DNA of 49,405 nt from the NCBI GenBank assembly GCA_947165275.1, contig CAMUZQ010000009.1, positions 1 to 49,405 on the forward strand, in the 5' to 3' direction. Numbering within the stretch: position 1 is the stretch's first letter; the number at the start of each line of letters is the position of its first letter. The notes below the pieces were generated by a model. It ran no database searches. It was not told the origin of the DNA and saw nothing but the letters and a program-made list of their open reading frames with translations. Shown in pieces: positions 35,038-44,231 of this stretch. The position numbers and the translations under genes are program-made. The DNA comes from an uncultured Lachnospiraceae bacterium (GTDB taxonomy: Bacteria > Bacillota > Clostridia > Lachnospirales > Lachnospiraceae).

Positions 35038-35896
35038 CTGCGCCGAATATGGTTTCCGCCACCTCGGGCTTATTCATGACATAAAGGTGTATACCGTCCA
35101 CACCGTGGGAAAGCAGGTCGCGTATCTGGTTTACAGCATATTCGATACCTGCTTTTTTCATATCATCATCATTATCGCCATAGTGGGCTATGACATCTGA
35201 CAGGCTCTTGGGCACGGAGGTGCCGGAGAGGGTGACTGTGGTTCCCAGCATCCGGGCATTTGTTATTGGCATGATACCGGCGGAAACCGGGGCTTCTATG
35301 CCTTTTTTCCTCATGAGCTCCTGCATCAGATAGAATTTCTCGTTATTGAAGAAAAGCTGCGAGATCAGAAAAGAACACCCGTTATCGACCTTTTTCCTGA
35401 GGTTTTCTATGTCCTCAAAATAATCCCTTGCCTCGAAGTGCTTATCGGGATAGCAGGCTCCGGCTATTGTAAAGCCGGGATACCGATCCTTGATGAATTC
35501 AGCCATGTCGGAGGCATGGAAGAAGTCACGGCTGTTGTACTCCTCATCTGTCATGGCCTTCGGTCTGTCCCCTCTGAGGGCAAGCACGTTTTCTATCCCG
35601 TTTTCCCTGAAGACCTTGAGGCCCTCATCAAGCTTTGATCTTGAAAAGCCTACGCTTGTGATATGAGAGAGAACCTCTACACCCACGTCGCGTTTGATAA
35701 AGGAGGCTATCTCCACAGCGTGTCCCGCATTGCCTCCCCCGGCTCCGTAGGTCACGGACAGAAAGTCCGGTGCGATATCCCTGAAATCCTTTATCTTTTC
35801 CATCGCAGGCTCTATAGGCTGATCCTTTTTGGGCGGAAAAACCTCACATGAAAAAACGGTCCTGCCTGTATTGTATTTATCCCTGATACTGCTCAT
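35030..35896 (-). CDS. metF: Methylenetetrahydrofolate reductase (MetF)
   Basis: Reduces 5,10-methylene- to 5-methyl-tetrahydrofolate with FAD, for methionine synthesis or one-carbon flow. 288 residues, normal length. FSCEVFPPKK carries the catalytic Glu; SVTYGAGGG, ALRGDRP and the QLFFNN region are typical. ATG 35896 follows GGAGG. Convergent with gpsA, with overlapping 3' ends. Confidence 0.94.
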   Translation of the reverse strand: MSSIRDKYNTGRTVFSCEVFPPKKDQPIEPAMEKIKDFRDIAPDFLSVTYGAGGGNAGHAVEIASFIKRDVGVEVLSHITSVGFSRSKLDEGLKVFRENGIENVLALRGDRPKAMTDEEYNSRDFFHASDMAEFIKDRYPGFTIAGACYPDKHFEARDYFEDIENLRKKVDNGCSFLISQLFFNNEKFYLMQELMRKKGIEAPVSAGIMPITNARMLGTTVTLSGTSVPKSLSDVIAHYGDNDDDMKKAGIEYAVNQIRDLLSHGVDGIHLYVMNKPEVAETIFGAVR

Positions 35897-35972
35897 ATAT
35901 GCCTCCGGGATCCTGCAGCCCGCCCGGGTAAAGGTGTGTGCGCAGGATGATCATTCTACTGTTTTTTTTGAC

Positions 35973-36006
35973 ACACGCAAGTATATACCAGCGTGTCCTT
36001 TTTTTG
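35973..36006. other. Hairpin with T-run in the metF/receiver divergent gap
   Basis: ACACGC (35973-35978) and GCGTGT (35991-35996) pair around a 12-base loop that contains the metF -10 box, and CCTTTTTTTG follows on the plus strand. No plus-strand gene ends here, so it is either an operator over the metF promoter or a block to transcription running rightwards out of metF antisense. Confidence 0.4.
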
Positions 36007-36009
36007 CAA
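35982..36009 (-). promoter_or_regulatory. Promoter of metF
   Basis: Minus strand: TTGCAA (36009-36004), 16 bases, TATATA (35987-35982) with a TGG extension. The -10 box lies inside the loop of the hairpin at 35973-35996, a position suited to repression. No S-box or other SAM riboswitch is apparent in the leader of about 80 bases. Confidence 0.5.
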
Positions 36010-36026
36010 GCCGCACGTAATGCCAA

Positions 36027-36055
36027 TTGAATGAAAAGCCCTGATGTGATAAAGT
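36027..36055 (+). promoter_or_regulatory. Promoter of the receiver-kinase operon
   Basis: TTGAAT (36027-36032), 17 bases, TAAAGT (36050-36055), with TGA directly before the -10 box. Predicted leader about 80 bases to ATG 36143. Confidence 0.6.
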
Positions 36056-36142
36056 AATAAGAGGTTCGTCGCAGCTGTTTATCCTATGATCAAAGCAGGA
36101 GTCAGATGTAAAACTGAGCGCTTTATATAGAGGAGATAGTCA

Positions 36143-36532
36143 ATGAAAAAGATACTTGTGGCAGATGATATGCCTACGGTTTTTGAACAGATCAGGGAGA
36201 TAATCGGTGACCGGTATGAGGTGATCACGGCGGAGACGGGGGCAGAGGTTCAGTCTGAGGCAAAGAGCCGGAAGCCGGATGTGATCCTGCTTGATATGTT
36301 CATGGATGATGATATGTCAGAGGATATACTGAAGAATCTGAAAAGTGATGCCGAGACCAGGAATATCCCTGTTATTCTTATGGCTTCCGATGCGACGATC
36401 ATGGCCATAAGCAGATATTATACACTGGGAGCGGCGGATTTCCTGAAAAAACCCTTCGTAGAGAATGTTCTTTTCAGAAGGATAGATGTGGTCTGCGCTT
36501 TGAAGGATGACGGACATTACGATCTGATATAA
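36143..36532 (+). CDS. Stand-alone response regulator receiver (CheY-like)
   Basis: 129 residues, a single REC domain with no output domain. The acidic pair is in LVADDMP, the phosphoacceptor is Asp51 in DVILLDMF, and the Lys is in FLKKPF. Good ribosome site GAGGAGATAG. It is followed 13 bases later by two hybrid kinases and is presumably their phosphotransfer partner. Confidence 0.93.
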   Translation: MKKILVADDMPTVFEQIREIIGDRYEVITAETGAEVQSEAKSRKPDVILLDMFMDDDMSEDILKNLKSDAETRNIPVILMASDATIMAISRYYTLGAADFLKKPFVENVLFRRIDVVCALKDDGHYDLI

Positions 36533-36545
36533 GGCGGATTATACT

Positions 36546-38648
36546 GTGCAGGCAAGCTTAAGGAAGTGGTTCGGCTCTGACAATCCGATCGACGTTATAA
36601 ATTTCAATATAGGGATGGTCTTTATATACATCTCCTGTCTGACAGCATTTGCAAGCTCAATATACCTGCATATGAACAGAGAGTTCTATTATGTTCTGGG
36701 GATCGGCATAGTTTTGATCTCGTTTTTTATCGGCTATGCCGGCCAAAGCGGCAGATATCAGGTGGCCTGCTTTGCTGTTGTTATTCTGCTGGATTTTATC
36801 ATTTTCCCGGGAGCCTATGCTTCAGACGGCCGGTTCATGTCCTTCATTCTGATATATTATTTTCTTGGATTTCTTCTGACAGTCTTTGTTCAGGACGGCA
36901 TATACCGGCGGATCTCCTATGCCATATTCCTGCTGTCGTGGATACTGTCAGTCACACTGGCATATTTTCATGCAGTAAAAACGGGCGTTTCTTTATTCTC
37001 CGGGATGAATATCCTGATCGACGTGATAATACCCATGATCATATGCGGATCGTTTTCGTTATGTTCGATACTTGCTTCATTAAGGTACTACAAGGTGGAG
37101 AGCGCAAAGGCGGAGAAAAGCCGGAGAGCCGCGGATGAAACGGAAAAGTCCAAGGATATGTTCCTGATGAACATGTCTCATGAGATCAGGACTCCCATGA
37201 ATGCCATCATGAGTGCCGGAGAGATCCTGCTCTCGAAGGATATCTCATTCGATACCAGACAGAATGTACATCATATCACAAATGCCTGCAGGGCCCTTAT
37301 ATCCACGCTTGATGATCTGCTTGTCTTTTCGAAGACAGATGACAGGAATATAGTGATGCAGGAGTCTGAATACGATCTTACGAATTTGCTGGATGATGTG
37401 ATCAATATGATCTCGGTAAGGCTCATGGGAAGCGATGTCAGGCTTTATGTTTATATCGATCCCTATATTCCCAGGCGTCTTTACGGTGATATGGTGAGGG
37501 TGAGGCAGGTATTCATCAACATCCTGAATAATGCCGTAAAGTACACCAAAAAAGGTCATATCATCCTCCGTGTCGTAATGAGTGATGTGATGAAGGACAG
37601 TATCATGATGCATGCGGATGTCATAGACACCGGCATCGGTATAAAGAAAGAGATGCTGCCGAATCTGTTTGATGATTTCCAGAGGGTTGAGGACAATATG
37701 AATGAGAGCCTCAAGATAGAGGGCTCCGGACTCGGCCTTTCGATCACAAAGAGCATAGTCGAATCCTGCGGTGGAAGTATAAGTGTTGAAAGTGAATACA
37801 ATAAGGGCTCTGTTTTTTCCTTTGACATTCCCCAGAAGATATCCGATGCCGGCCCGGTTGCCCGGGTTGAGACATTTAAGGAGCTCGGTGTGATAGTCTG
37901 CGATGATGATGCCCAGATGAAGGAGATATTAATGGATACGCTGAAGGCCATGAAGATCCGCTGCACGATAGTCTCAAACAGCGGGGAGATGAGCCGTGCG
38001 ATCGGAGAAGGTGTTTATACCCATCTTTTCATCACCCCTGAATGCCTGGAGGGTTCGTGTGATCTTCCCGCATTGATGGGGGCAAACATAACTATCGTTG
38101 TGATGAGAAATGTCGATGACCCCGAGGATGATCTCGGAGACGGAAAGATCGTTAAACCCTTAAGCTGTCTTAATATAGCCCGGTATTTTGAAAATGAAAC
38201 GAATGAGACAGGGACGGTTTCTGAGCCTGAAGCCGAAAAAAGCGGAGAAGGCCTGATAGTGAAGGGTGCCAGAGCCCTGGTGGTTGAGGATAATATGACA
38301 AACCTTATGGTAGCGGAGCGGCTGCTGACCAGGATGGGGTTTGAGGTTTCCACGGCAAACAGCGGAAACAGTGCATTGAGCCTTACGAAGGTCATGCGCT
38401 TCGATATCGTTTTCATAGATTATATGATGACAGGAATGAACGGCGTGGATACCCTCAGACAGCTCAGAAAGCTGCCGTTTGAGTGGACCGGGACGGTTCC
38501 CTGCATAGTTCTTACTGCGGATGCCCATGAGGGCGCGAAGCAGATGCTGATAAACGCCGGATTTGATGATTATCTTGCAAAGCCTATAGACATGGAGGAG
38601 CTGGACTATATGGTCAGGCGATATTTAACGGAGGATAAACTGATCTGA
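36546..38648 (+). CDS. Hybrid histidine kinase with membrane sensor and two receivers
   Basis: 700 residues: about six TM helices (20-185), a short coil, HisKA with phospho-His212 (MSHEIRTPMNA), a complete HATPase (N box NILNNAVKYT about 322-331; DTGIGI; GSGLGLSI about 394), then two receivers. The first (about 443-545) keeps the acidic DDD pocket and IVKPL, but has no Asp at the phosphoacceptor position (HLFITPECL). The second (about 577-695) is complete with Asp625 and AKPID. Start GTG 36546 has AAGGCGG upstream. Its TGA overlaps the next ATG. Confidence 0.92.
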   Translation: MQASLRKWFGSDNPIDVINFNIGMVFIYISCLTAFASSIYLHMNREFYYVLGIGIVLISFFIGYAGQSGRYQVACFAVVILLDFIIFPGAYASDGRFMSFILIYYFLGFLLTVFVQDGIYRRISYAIFLLSWILSVTLAYFHAVKTGVSLFSGMNILIDVIIPMIICGSFSLCSILASLRYYKVESAKAEKSRRAADETEKSKDMFLMNMSHEIRTPMNAIMSAGEILLSKDISFDTRQNVHHITNACRALISTLDDLLVFSKTDDRNIVMQESEYDLTNLLDDVINMISVRLMGSDVRLYVYIDPYIPRRLYGDMVRVRQVFINILNNAVKYTKKGHIILRVVMSDVMKDSIMMHADVIDTGIGIKKEMLPNLFDDFQRVEDNMNESLKIEGSGLGLSITKSIVESCGGSISVESEYNKGSVFSFDIPQKISDAGPVARVETFKELGVIVCDDDAQMKEILMDTLKAMKIRCTIVSNSGEMSRAIGEGVYTHLFITPECLEGSCDLPALMGANITIVVMRNVDDPEDDLGDGKIVKPLSCLNIARYFENETNETGTVSEPEAEKSGEGLIVKGARALVVEDNMTNLMVAERLLTRMGFEVSTANSGNSALSLTKVMRFDIVFIDYMMTGMNGVDTLRQLRKLPFEWTGTVPCIVLTADAHEGAKQMLINAGFDDYLAKPIDMEELDYMVRRYLTEDKLI

Positions 38649-40771
38649 TGCAGAAGCTGAAGCTTAAGATCCTGAATGAGGTCTTCTATAATGAAAGCAT
38701 AAAGCTTGAGGTAAGGCTTCTGCGGCTTGTTGCCTTATATTCCGTAGCTGCTGTGATACTGGCAGTACCCTGCTTTATGACAGCGGGGTATGATATATCT
38801 GTCTATATCGCGGCGGGTATATCCCTGCTGCTTCTGGCAGGCGTGTTTGGCATATATATTTATACAAAAGATGTAAGGCTTGTTTCTTTATTATTCTGCT
38901 ATGTGATCAATCTCATCATCCTGCCGCTCCTGTTTCTCTATACCGGCGGTGTCTACGGCGGGATAGAGTTTCTCTTCCTTTGCGGACTTGTAGACGGGCT
39001 TTTCCTGCTTCACGGTCCGGCAAAGCTTGTTTCAGAGGCGCTTTTTTCCGTCTGGTACACAGTCATAGTGATCTATACCGGATACAGACCTGAAATGATA
39101 AGAAACGTGCCTGAGGGCGGAGTTGTCGTTTTCAGTATGGCGGTGTGCATCACCTTCAGTACATTCATTTTCCTGATCATCATGGATTATGAGAGGTATC
39201 TGCTTAATGCCAAGCGGGCAAATGTGGAGGAAGCGGTACGGCTCAGTACAAAAAGCGCGGAAACGAAGAGCCGGTTTCTCTCAAATGTGTCCCATGAGCT
39301 GCGCACACCGATGAATGCCGTTATCGGCATGAGCGGCATAATACAGAATTCCGATATCAATGGTGATCTTACCGAGGAGATATCGATAATAACCCATAAT
39401 GCAAGGGATCTGCTTTCCACGATAAACAGCATACTGGATTATTCGAGACTGGAATCCGATAAGCTCACACTGTCCTATGACCAGTTTGAGCTTGATACCA
39501 TGCTGCGCGAGATAGTGAGCGAGGCTGCTATCGGGACTGAGGAGAAGGGCGTGGACCTTTTTATAGACATCGATCCGGACAGTCCGAATGTTCTCTACGG
39601 AGATCATATACAGATCGGGATGATACTGCAGGATCTTATTCATGATGCGATCGATTCGGTGACTGACGGAAGGGTTTATTTCAAGATACGCGGACATTAT
39701 TCAAAGGATAAGAGCAGGGCCTTTTTCAGGGCTGAGATCTCTGATACCGGGGAGGGTATCTCGGAGGCGGATCTGGCTACGATATATTCAAGCTTTGAAA
39801 CATATGATTCCAGACAGGACAGCAGGATCAAGAGGCTGGGACTCAAATATTCCGTATTCAGGGGAATACTGAAGCTTATGAACGGAGATTTTGAGATAAG
39901 GAGCTTAAAGAACGTCGGAACGACAATATCGGTTTCCTTTGAGGTATTTACAGTCGAGAGGATCGTGCTGGCTGACAGTATGTTTACGGTGGGAAAGCGT
40001 GTGCTGCTCTATGCTTACGGGGAAAAGGGAGCATCCTACATGGAAGAGGCCTTCATACCCTTTGGAGTGCTGCTTGATGTGGCTTACAGTCCCGATGTTT
40101 TTGCCAAGATGTATAAGGCAGGCGGATACAGATATATATTCATATCGGAAGAGGGCTTCGAGGATGTGGCGGATATGATAAAGGAGCAGGACAGACCCCT
40201 GGTTTACGTGATCACGGACAGGATGGGCACGCCTGCGGACTTTGACAATCTGAGGATCATCAGAAGACCTGTATCCTCTCTTAATCTTTCGGATGTTTTC
40301 TTTGAAAGATGGGAGGATATGGATTATTCCGGAAGCAGGACGGCAGACGGGTTCATTGCGCCTGATGCCAGAGTTCTTGTTGTGGATGACAATATGGTCA
40401 ATCTTAAGGTGGCAGAGTCGCTGCTGGCAAAATACAAGGTCGGGATACGTATCTGTGAGAGCGGCTTCAGCGCGATAGAAATGCTTAAAAATGATAACTT
40501 TGATATTGTCCTCATGGATCAGGTAATGCCCGGAATGGACGGATTTGAGGCAATGAAGCTGATAAGGAGCAGTCTGGTCATCCGGGGCGCGAGACGTATG
40601 CCCATAGTCTGTATGACGGCTGATTCCGGAGGCGATATCAGGGACAAGGTATTGAATGCCGGGTTTAATGATTATCTTTCCAAGCCTGTCAAGGAGACTG
40701 AGCTTGAACGTGTTCTCCTTACCTATCTCCCGGATGACAAGATAAGGATGCCTGTAGCCGATGCAGTATGA
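38648..40771 (+). CDS. Hybrid histidine kinase paralogue with degenerate ATPase site
   Basis: 707 residues, same layout as the preceding gene: TM region (20-185), HisKA with His216 (VSHELRTPMNA), HATPase, receiver 1 (about 435-545), receiver 2 (about 575-695; Asp624, SKPV). The HATPase is degenerate: both N-box Asn positions are Asp (Asp329, Asp333; DLIHDAID), and the G2 box is RLGLKY (396-401) instead of GxGLGL, while DTGEGI remains. Receiver 1 has no acidic pair and Ser at the phosphoacceptor position. It may be a pseudokinase that accepts phosphate or pairs with its neighbour. Confidence 0.9.
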   Translation: MQKLKLKILNEVFYNESIKLEVRLLRLVALYSVAAVILAVPCFMTAGYDISVYIAAGISLLLLAGVFGIYIYTKDVRLVSLLFCYVINLIILPLLFLYTGGVYGGIEFLFLCGLVDGLFLLHGPAKLVSEALFSVWYTVIVIYTGYRPEMIRNVPEGGVVVFSMAVCITFSTFIFLIIMDYERYLLNAKRANVEEAVRLSTKSAETKSRFLSNVSHELRTPMNAVIGMSGIIQNSDINGDLTEEISIITHNARDLLSTINSILDYSRLESDKLTLSYDQFELDTMLREIVSEAAIGTEEKGVDLFIDIDPDSPNVLYGDHIQIGMILQDLIHDAIDSVTDGRVYFKIRGHYSKDKSRAFFRAEISDTGEGISEADLATIYSSFETYDSRQDSRIKRLGLKYSVFRGILKLMNGDFEIRSLKNVGTTISVSFEVFTVERIVLADSMFTVGKRVLLYAYGEKGASYMEEAFIPFGVLLDVAYSPDVFAKMYKAGGYRYIFISEEGFEDVADMIKEQDRPLVYVITDRMGTPADFDNLRIIRRPVSSLNLSDVFFERWEDMDYSGSRTADGFIAPDARVLVVDDNMVNLKVAESLLAKYKVGIRICESGFSAIEMLKNDNFDIVLMDQVMPGMDGFEAMKLIRSSLVIRGARRMPIVCMTADSGGDIRDKVLNAGFNDYLSKPVKETELERVLLTYLPDDKIRMPVADAV

Positions 40772-41555
40772 TGACCGTTCATATAAAAGCAGCCCTGCCG
40801 GAGGGGATAAGGGACAGGTGTCAGCTGAGGGCCTTAACTGTATCAGGCTGAATAAGTATCTCGCAAGATATGCAGGAGTTTCAAGACGTGAGGCTGACAG
40901 GCTCATAGAGGCAGGACAGGTGAGCGTGGACGGAGTGACTGCGTCCCTGGGTGAAATGGTCGACCTAAAGAGGGCTGAGGTCTTTATCGGTGGTCGGAGA
41001 GTGCTCCCGGAGGAGGCCAGGCATTATTATGCGGTTTATAAACCGGAGGGATATATCTCATCCACGGTAAAGCAGAGCCCTGCGGACAGGCTTGTGACCG
41101 GGCTCGTACCGGATAAGGACGGGATGAGGCTTTTTCCCGTGGGAAGGCTGGATAAGGATTCCGAGGGACTGATCCTGCTTACCGACGACGGAGAGCTTAT
41201 GGACAGTGTCTTAAGATCTTCCAACGGACATGAAAAGGAATACCGCGTGAAGCTTTCTTCTGAGGTATCAGATGTTATCATAAGGAAGATATCAGAAGGA
41301 GGCCTTGATATAGGCGGGGACAGACCTACAAAGCCCTGCAGGGTGATCCGTCTGTCCGGGGATGAGCTTACGGTGATACTGACAGAGGGTATGAACCGTC
41401 AGATCAGAAGGATGTTTGAGCTGTTCGGGCTGACCGTGGTCAGGCTTTGCAGAGTCAGATTTATGAACATAACCTCAGACGGATTACGTCCGGGGGATTA
41501 CAGGGAGCTTACCGGTAAGGAACTGAAGAAAATGAAAGAGATGGCGGGTAAATGA
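40761..41555 (+). CDS. rluB: RluB/RsuA-family pseudouridine synthase
   Basis: Isomerises a uridine of rRNA. 264 residues: S4 RNA-binding domain (about 28-75; IRLNKYLARYAGVSRREAD) and a catalytic domain with GRLDKDSEGLILLTDDGEL, where the Asp after Leu is the catalytic residue. The EGMNRQIRRM motif is typical. RluB and RluF types cannot be separated reliably by eye. The start ATG 40761 overlaps the kinase gene by 11 bases, and the stop overlaps ligA. Confidence 0.9.
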   Translation: MQYDDRSYKSSPAGGDKGQVSAEGLNCIRLNKYLARYAGVSRREADRLIEAGQVSVDGVTASLGEMVDLKRAEVFIGGRRVLPEEARHYYAVYKPEGYISSTVKQSPADRLVTGLVPDKDGMRLFPVGRLDKDSEGLILLTDDGELMDSVLRSSNGHEKEYRVKLSSEVSDVIIRKISEGGLDIGGDRPTKPCRVIRLSGDELTVILTEGMNRQIRRMFELFGLTVVRLCRVRFMNITSDGLRPGDYRELTGKELKKMKEMAGK

Positions 41556-43564
41556 CGGAAACTGAGATAAGAGCTGAATATAAGAGGCTGGCGGATACTA
41601 TCCGGTATCATATGGACAGGTATTATAATGACGACAGGCCTGAGATAGAGGATTCGGAATATGATGCGCTCATGCTCAGACTTAAGGATATGGAGAAGGA
41701 ATATCCTTACCTTGTTACGAAGGATTCTCCGTCGCAGATCATCGGAGGCAGGACAAAGCGTGAGGCAGGAGTAAATGTAGAGCATGACGTGCCCATGCTT
41801 TCCATAGAGGATGTATTTTCCAGGGAGGAGGTACTCTCATGGGTGCATGAGGTAAAAGAGATGCATAAGGATGCTCATTTTTGCGTAGAGCATAAGATAG
41901 ACGGGCTTTCCATGAGCATAAGATATACAGGGGGGAGACTTACCCTTGCAGAGACAAGGGGAGACGGGCATATCGGTGAGGATGTGACTGCAAATGCCCT
42001 CGTCATACCCGATGTGGCGGTGTCTCTGAACGGGATAGATTCGGATATAGAGCTCAGGGGTGAGGTTTATATGTCCCATGAGGCTTTTGACAGGGTCAAT
42101 GAAAGGATGGAGCTGTCCGGAAAGCGGCCCTTTGCAAATCCCAGAAACTGCGCTGCAGGGACACTGAGACAGCTTGATCCCTCGGTGGTAAGGGAAAGAG
42201 GTCTCTCCATGTTCATATTTAATGTGCAGAGGGCGTCGGATCCTGCCTACATGACTTCCCATCATGAGGCCCTTAAAGAGCTTGAGAAGGCCGGGGTAAG
42301 AGTGGTCCCGTCATATCTGTGCTCCACAGATGAAGAGATATTGCAGGCGATCGATACCATAGGCGGAAAAAGGGGAGATTATCCTTATGATATCGACGGA
42401 GCAGTGATAAAGATAGATGAGATAGCCTACAGGGAGGATTTTCCTGCGGGAAGCAAATACAGTGCGGGTCATATAGCCTATAAGTATCCGCCGGAGGAGA
42501 AGGAGTCCGTGATCAGGGATATAGAGCTGTCCGTAGGGATGACGGGAAGAATAAACCCAACTGCGGTATTCGATCCGATCAGGCTTTGCGGAACCATGGT
42601 ATCAAGGGCAACACTTCATAACCAGGACTTCATATCAGAGCTCGGAATAGGCATAGGCAGGACCGTCGTCGTATATAAATCCGGGGAGATAATCCCGAAG
42701 ATAAAGAGCGTCGTAGCGGAAAAGAATCCTCCGGGCTCCGGGGTATACCAGATACCGGCTGTCTGCCCCGTATGCGGACATGCGGCAGTCAGGGAGGAGG
42801 ATACGGCAGATATCAGGTGTGTCAATCCTTCCTGCAAGGCGAAGCTTACGAGAAGGCTGATCAATTTTGTCAGCCGCGACGCCTATGACATAAAAGGCTT
42901 TGGAGAGGAATACATCAAGGCGCTTATCGACAGAAAATATATTTCGGATATTGCGGATATCTTCAGGCTTAAGGAGCGCAGAGACGAGCTTGTTTCGGAC
43001 GGCATCATAGGCAAGGAAAAGAATACAGACAAGCTTCTCGGGATGATAGATGAGTCCAGAAAGAATCCTCCGGAGAGACTTCTATGCGGACTGTCTGTAG
43101 AGAATGTGGGCCGGACATCCGCCAGGACGATAATGCGGCATTTCGGATCCTTTGAAAAGCTTATGGCGGCACCGGTATCCGAGCTTACGCAGGTGCCCGA
43201 TGTCGGAGAAATAACAGCTGTTTCCCTGTATGAATTCTTCCATGATGAGGGAGTCATAAGACTCATGGAGGATCTCAGATCGCTGGGGGTCAATATGGAG
43301 ACCGGGGATACAGAAAGCGCAGGAGACGCTTTTGCCGGAAGGACTTATGCAGTGACAGGAGAACTGGTCAGCTTTGCAAACAGGAACGAGCTGGTGGACT
43401 TTGTCGAGAAAAGAGGAGGCAGGGTGGCAGGATCCGTATCAAAAAAGACCTATGCTCTTATAAATAATGATGTGAATTCCACATCAGGGAAGAATAAAAA
43501 GGCAAGGGAGCTTGGGATCCCGATAATAACCGAGGCGGATCTCTTAAGTGAGGCAAAAGAGTGA
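41552..43564 (+). CDS. ligA: NAD-dependent DNA ligase LigA
   Basis: Seals nicks with NAD. 670 residues, full length. Adenylation Lys115 in EHKIDGLSMS; OB fold; four-Cys zinc finger (CPVCGH and CVNPSCKAKL); helix-hairpin-helix region with VENVGRTSART; C-terminal BRCT domain (about 590-670). Overlaps the pseudouridine synthase gene at its start, and its TGA overlaps the next GTG. Confidence 0.97.
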   Translation: MTETEIRAEYKRLADTIRYHMDRYYNDDRPEIEDSEYDALMLRLKDMEKEYPYLVTKDSPSQIIGGRTKREAGVNVEHDVPMLSIEDVFSREEVLSWVHEVKEMHKDAHFCVEHKIDGLSMSIRYTGGRLTLAETRGDGHIGEDVTANALVIPDVAVSLNGIDSDIELRGEVYMSHEAFDRVNERMELSGKRPFANPRNCAAGTLRQLDPSVVRERGLSMFIFNVQRASDPAYMTSHHEALKELEKAGVRVVPSYLCSTDEEILQAIDTIGGKRGDYPYDIDGAVIKIDEIAYREDFPAGSKYSAGHIAYKYPPEEKESVIRDIELSVGMTGRINPTAVFDPIRLCGTMVSRATLHNQDFISELGIGIGRTVVVYKSGEIIPKIKSVVAEKNPPGSGVYQIPAVCPVCGHAAVREEDTADIRCVNPSCKAKLTRRLINFVSRDAYDIKGFGEEYIKALIDRKYISDIADIFRLKERRDELVSDGIIGKEKNTDKLLGMIDESRKNPPERLLCGLSVENVGRTSARTIMRHFGSFEKLMAAPVSELTQVPDVGEITAVSLYEFFHDEGVIRLMEDLRSLGVNMETGDTESAGDAFAGRTYAVTGELVSFANRNELVDFVEKRGGRVAGSVSKKTYALINNDVNSTSGKNKKARELGIPIITEADLLSEAKE

Positions 43565-44214
43565 GGAGCATAATAGGATCCCTGAATATGTTCCTTCTGG
43601 ATTACCTGATAGTTCCCATATGGGCTGTCTTTTCGATCATGGGAAATGTCAATTCAGCCAGGATAATGATACCGGTAACGATAATATTCGTTATTATAAA
43701 TTATTTTAATACAAGGAACAGCACCCGGCTTTTTCTGCTTGATATAAACCTGGCCGGGGCTTCCATCGCGGGCATCATATTAAATACCTTCCTGTATATC
43801 AGGTTTGTCTATGCGGACCCGCAGATAATAACCAATATGGTCACCATCATCTTTTTATACACCATGGGGGTCATATTTGCCTGCATCATAAGCCTTGTGG
43901 TAAAGGTGATCGTGCACTGGAGAAATATGCGGATAATAAGCCGCATGACCTCAGGGGATTATTATGCCGATGATGCCGATGACGACGATGATTACGAAGA
44001 AGATGAAGATGAAGACGATGAAGATGATGAGGAGGATGAGGACAGCAGAAGCTTTCTTTCATCGGTTTCCGGTTTTCTCAGGAGAAATGACGATGGGGAC
44101 GGGAACGATGATGAGGACGATGAGGACGACGGCGATGATGGGAACGATGGGGATGACAGTGGTAAAGGATATGAAAAACCTGACGGGCCGAAATTCAGGG
44201 TTATAAAAAAATAA
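43561..44214 (+). CDS. Membrane protein with long Asp/Glu-rich tail, unknown function
   Basis: 217 residues, start GTG 43561 overlapping the ligA stop. About four hydrophobic segments (10-30, 33-50, 63-82, 90-122), then a cytosolic tail of about 80 residues made largely of Asp and Glu (two acidic runs, roughly 137-160 and 176-200), separated by a short hydrophobic patch and ending in a basic KFRVIKK. I do not recognise a family. The tail could bind cations or basic proteins. It is followed after 17 bases by another small membrane protein. Confidence 0.75.
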   Translation: MRSIIGSLNMFLLDYLIVPIWAVFSIMGNVNSARIMIPVTIIFVIINYFNTRNSTRLFLLDINLAGASIAGIILNTFLYIRFVYADPQIITNMVTIIFLYTMGVIFACIISLVVKVIVHWRNMRIISRMTSGDYYADDADDDDDYEEDEDEDDEDDEEDEDSRSFLSSVSGFLRRNDDGDGNDDEDDEDDGDDGNDGDDSGKGYEKPDGPKFRVIKK

Positions 44215-44231
44215 AACAGGAGGAGGAAAAC

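Noticed and set aside
43966-44165. GAT/GAC/GAA-rich stretch as non-coding microsatellite
   Set aside because: It stays in frame as the acidic tail of a membrane protein with a proper start and overlapping upstream stop.
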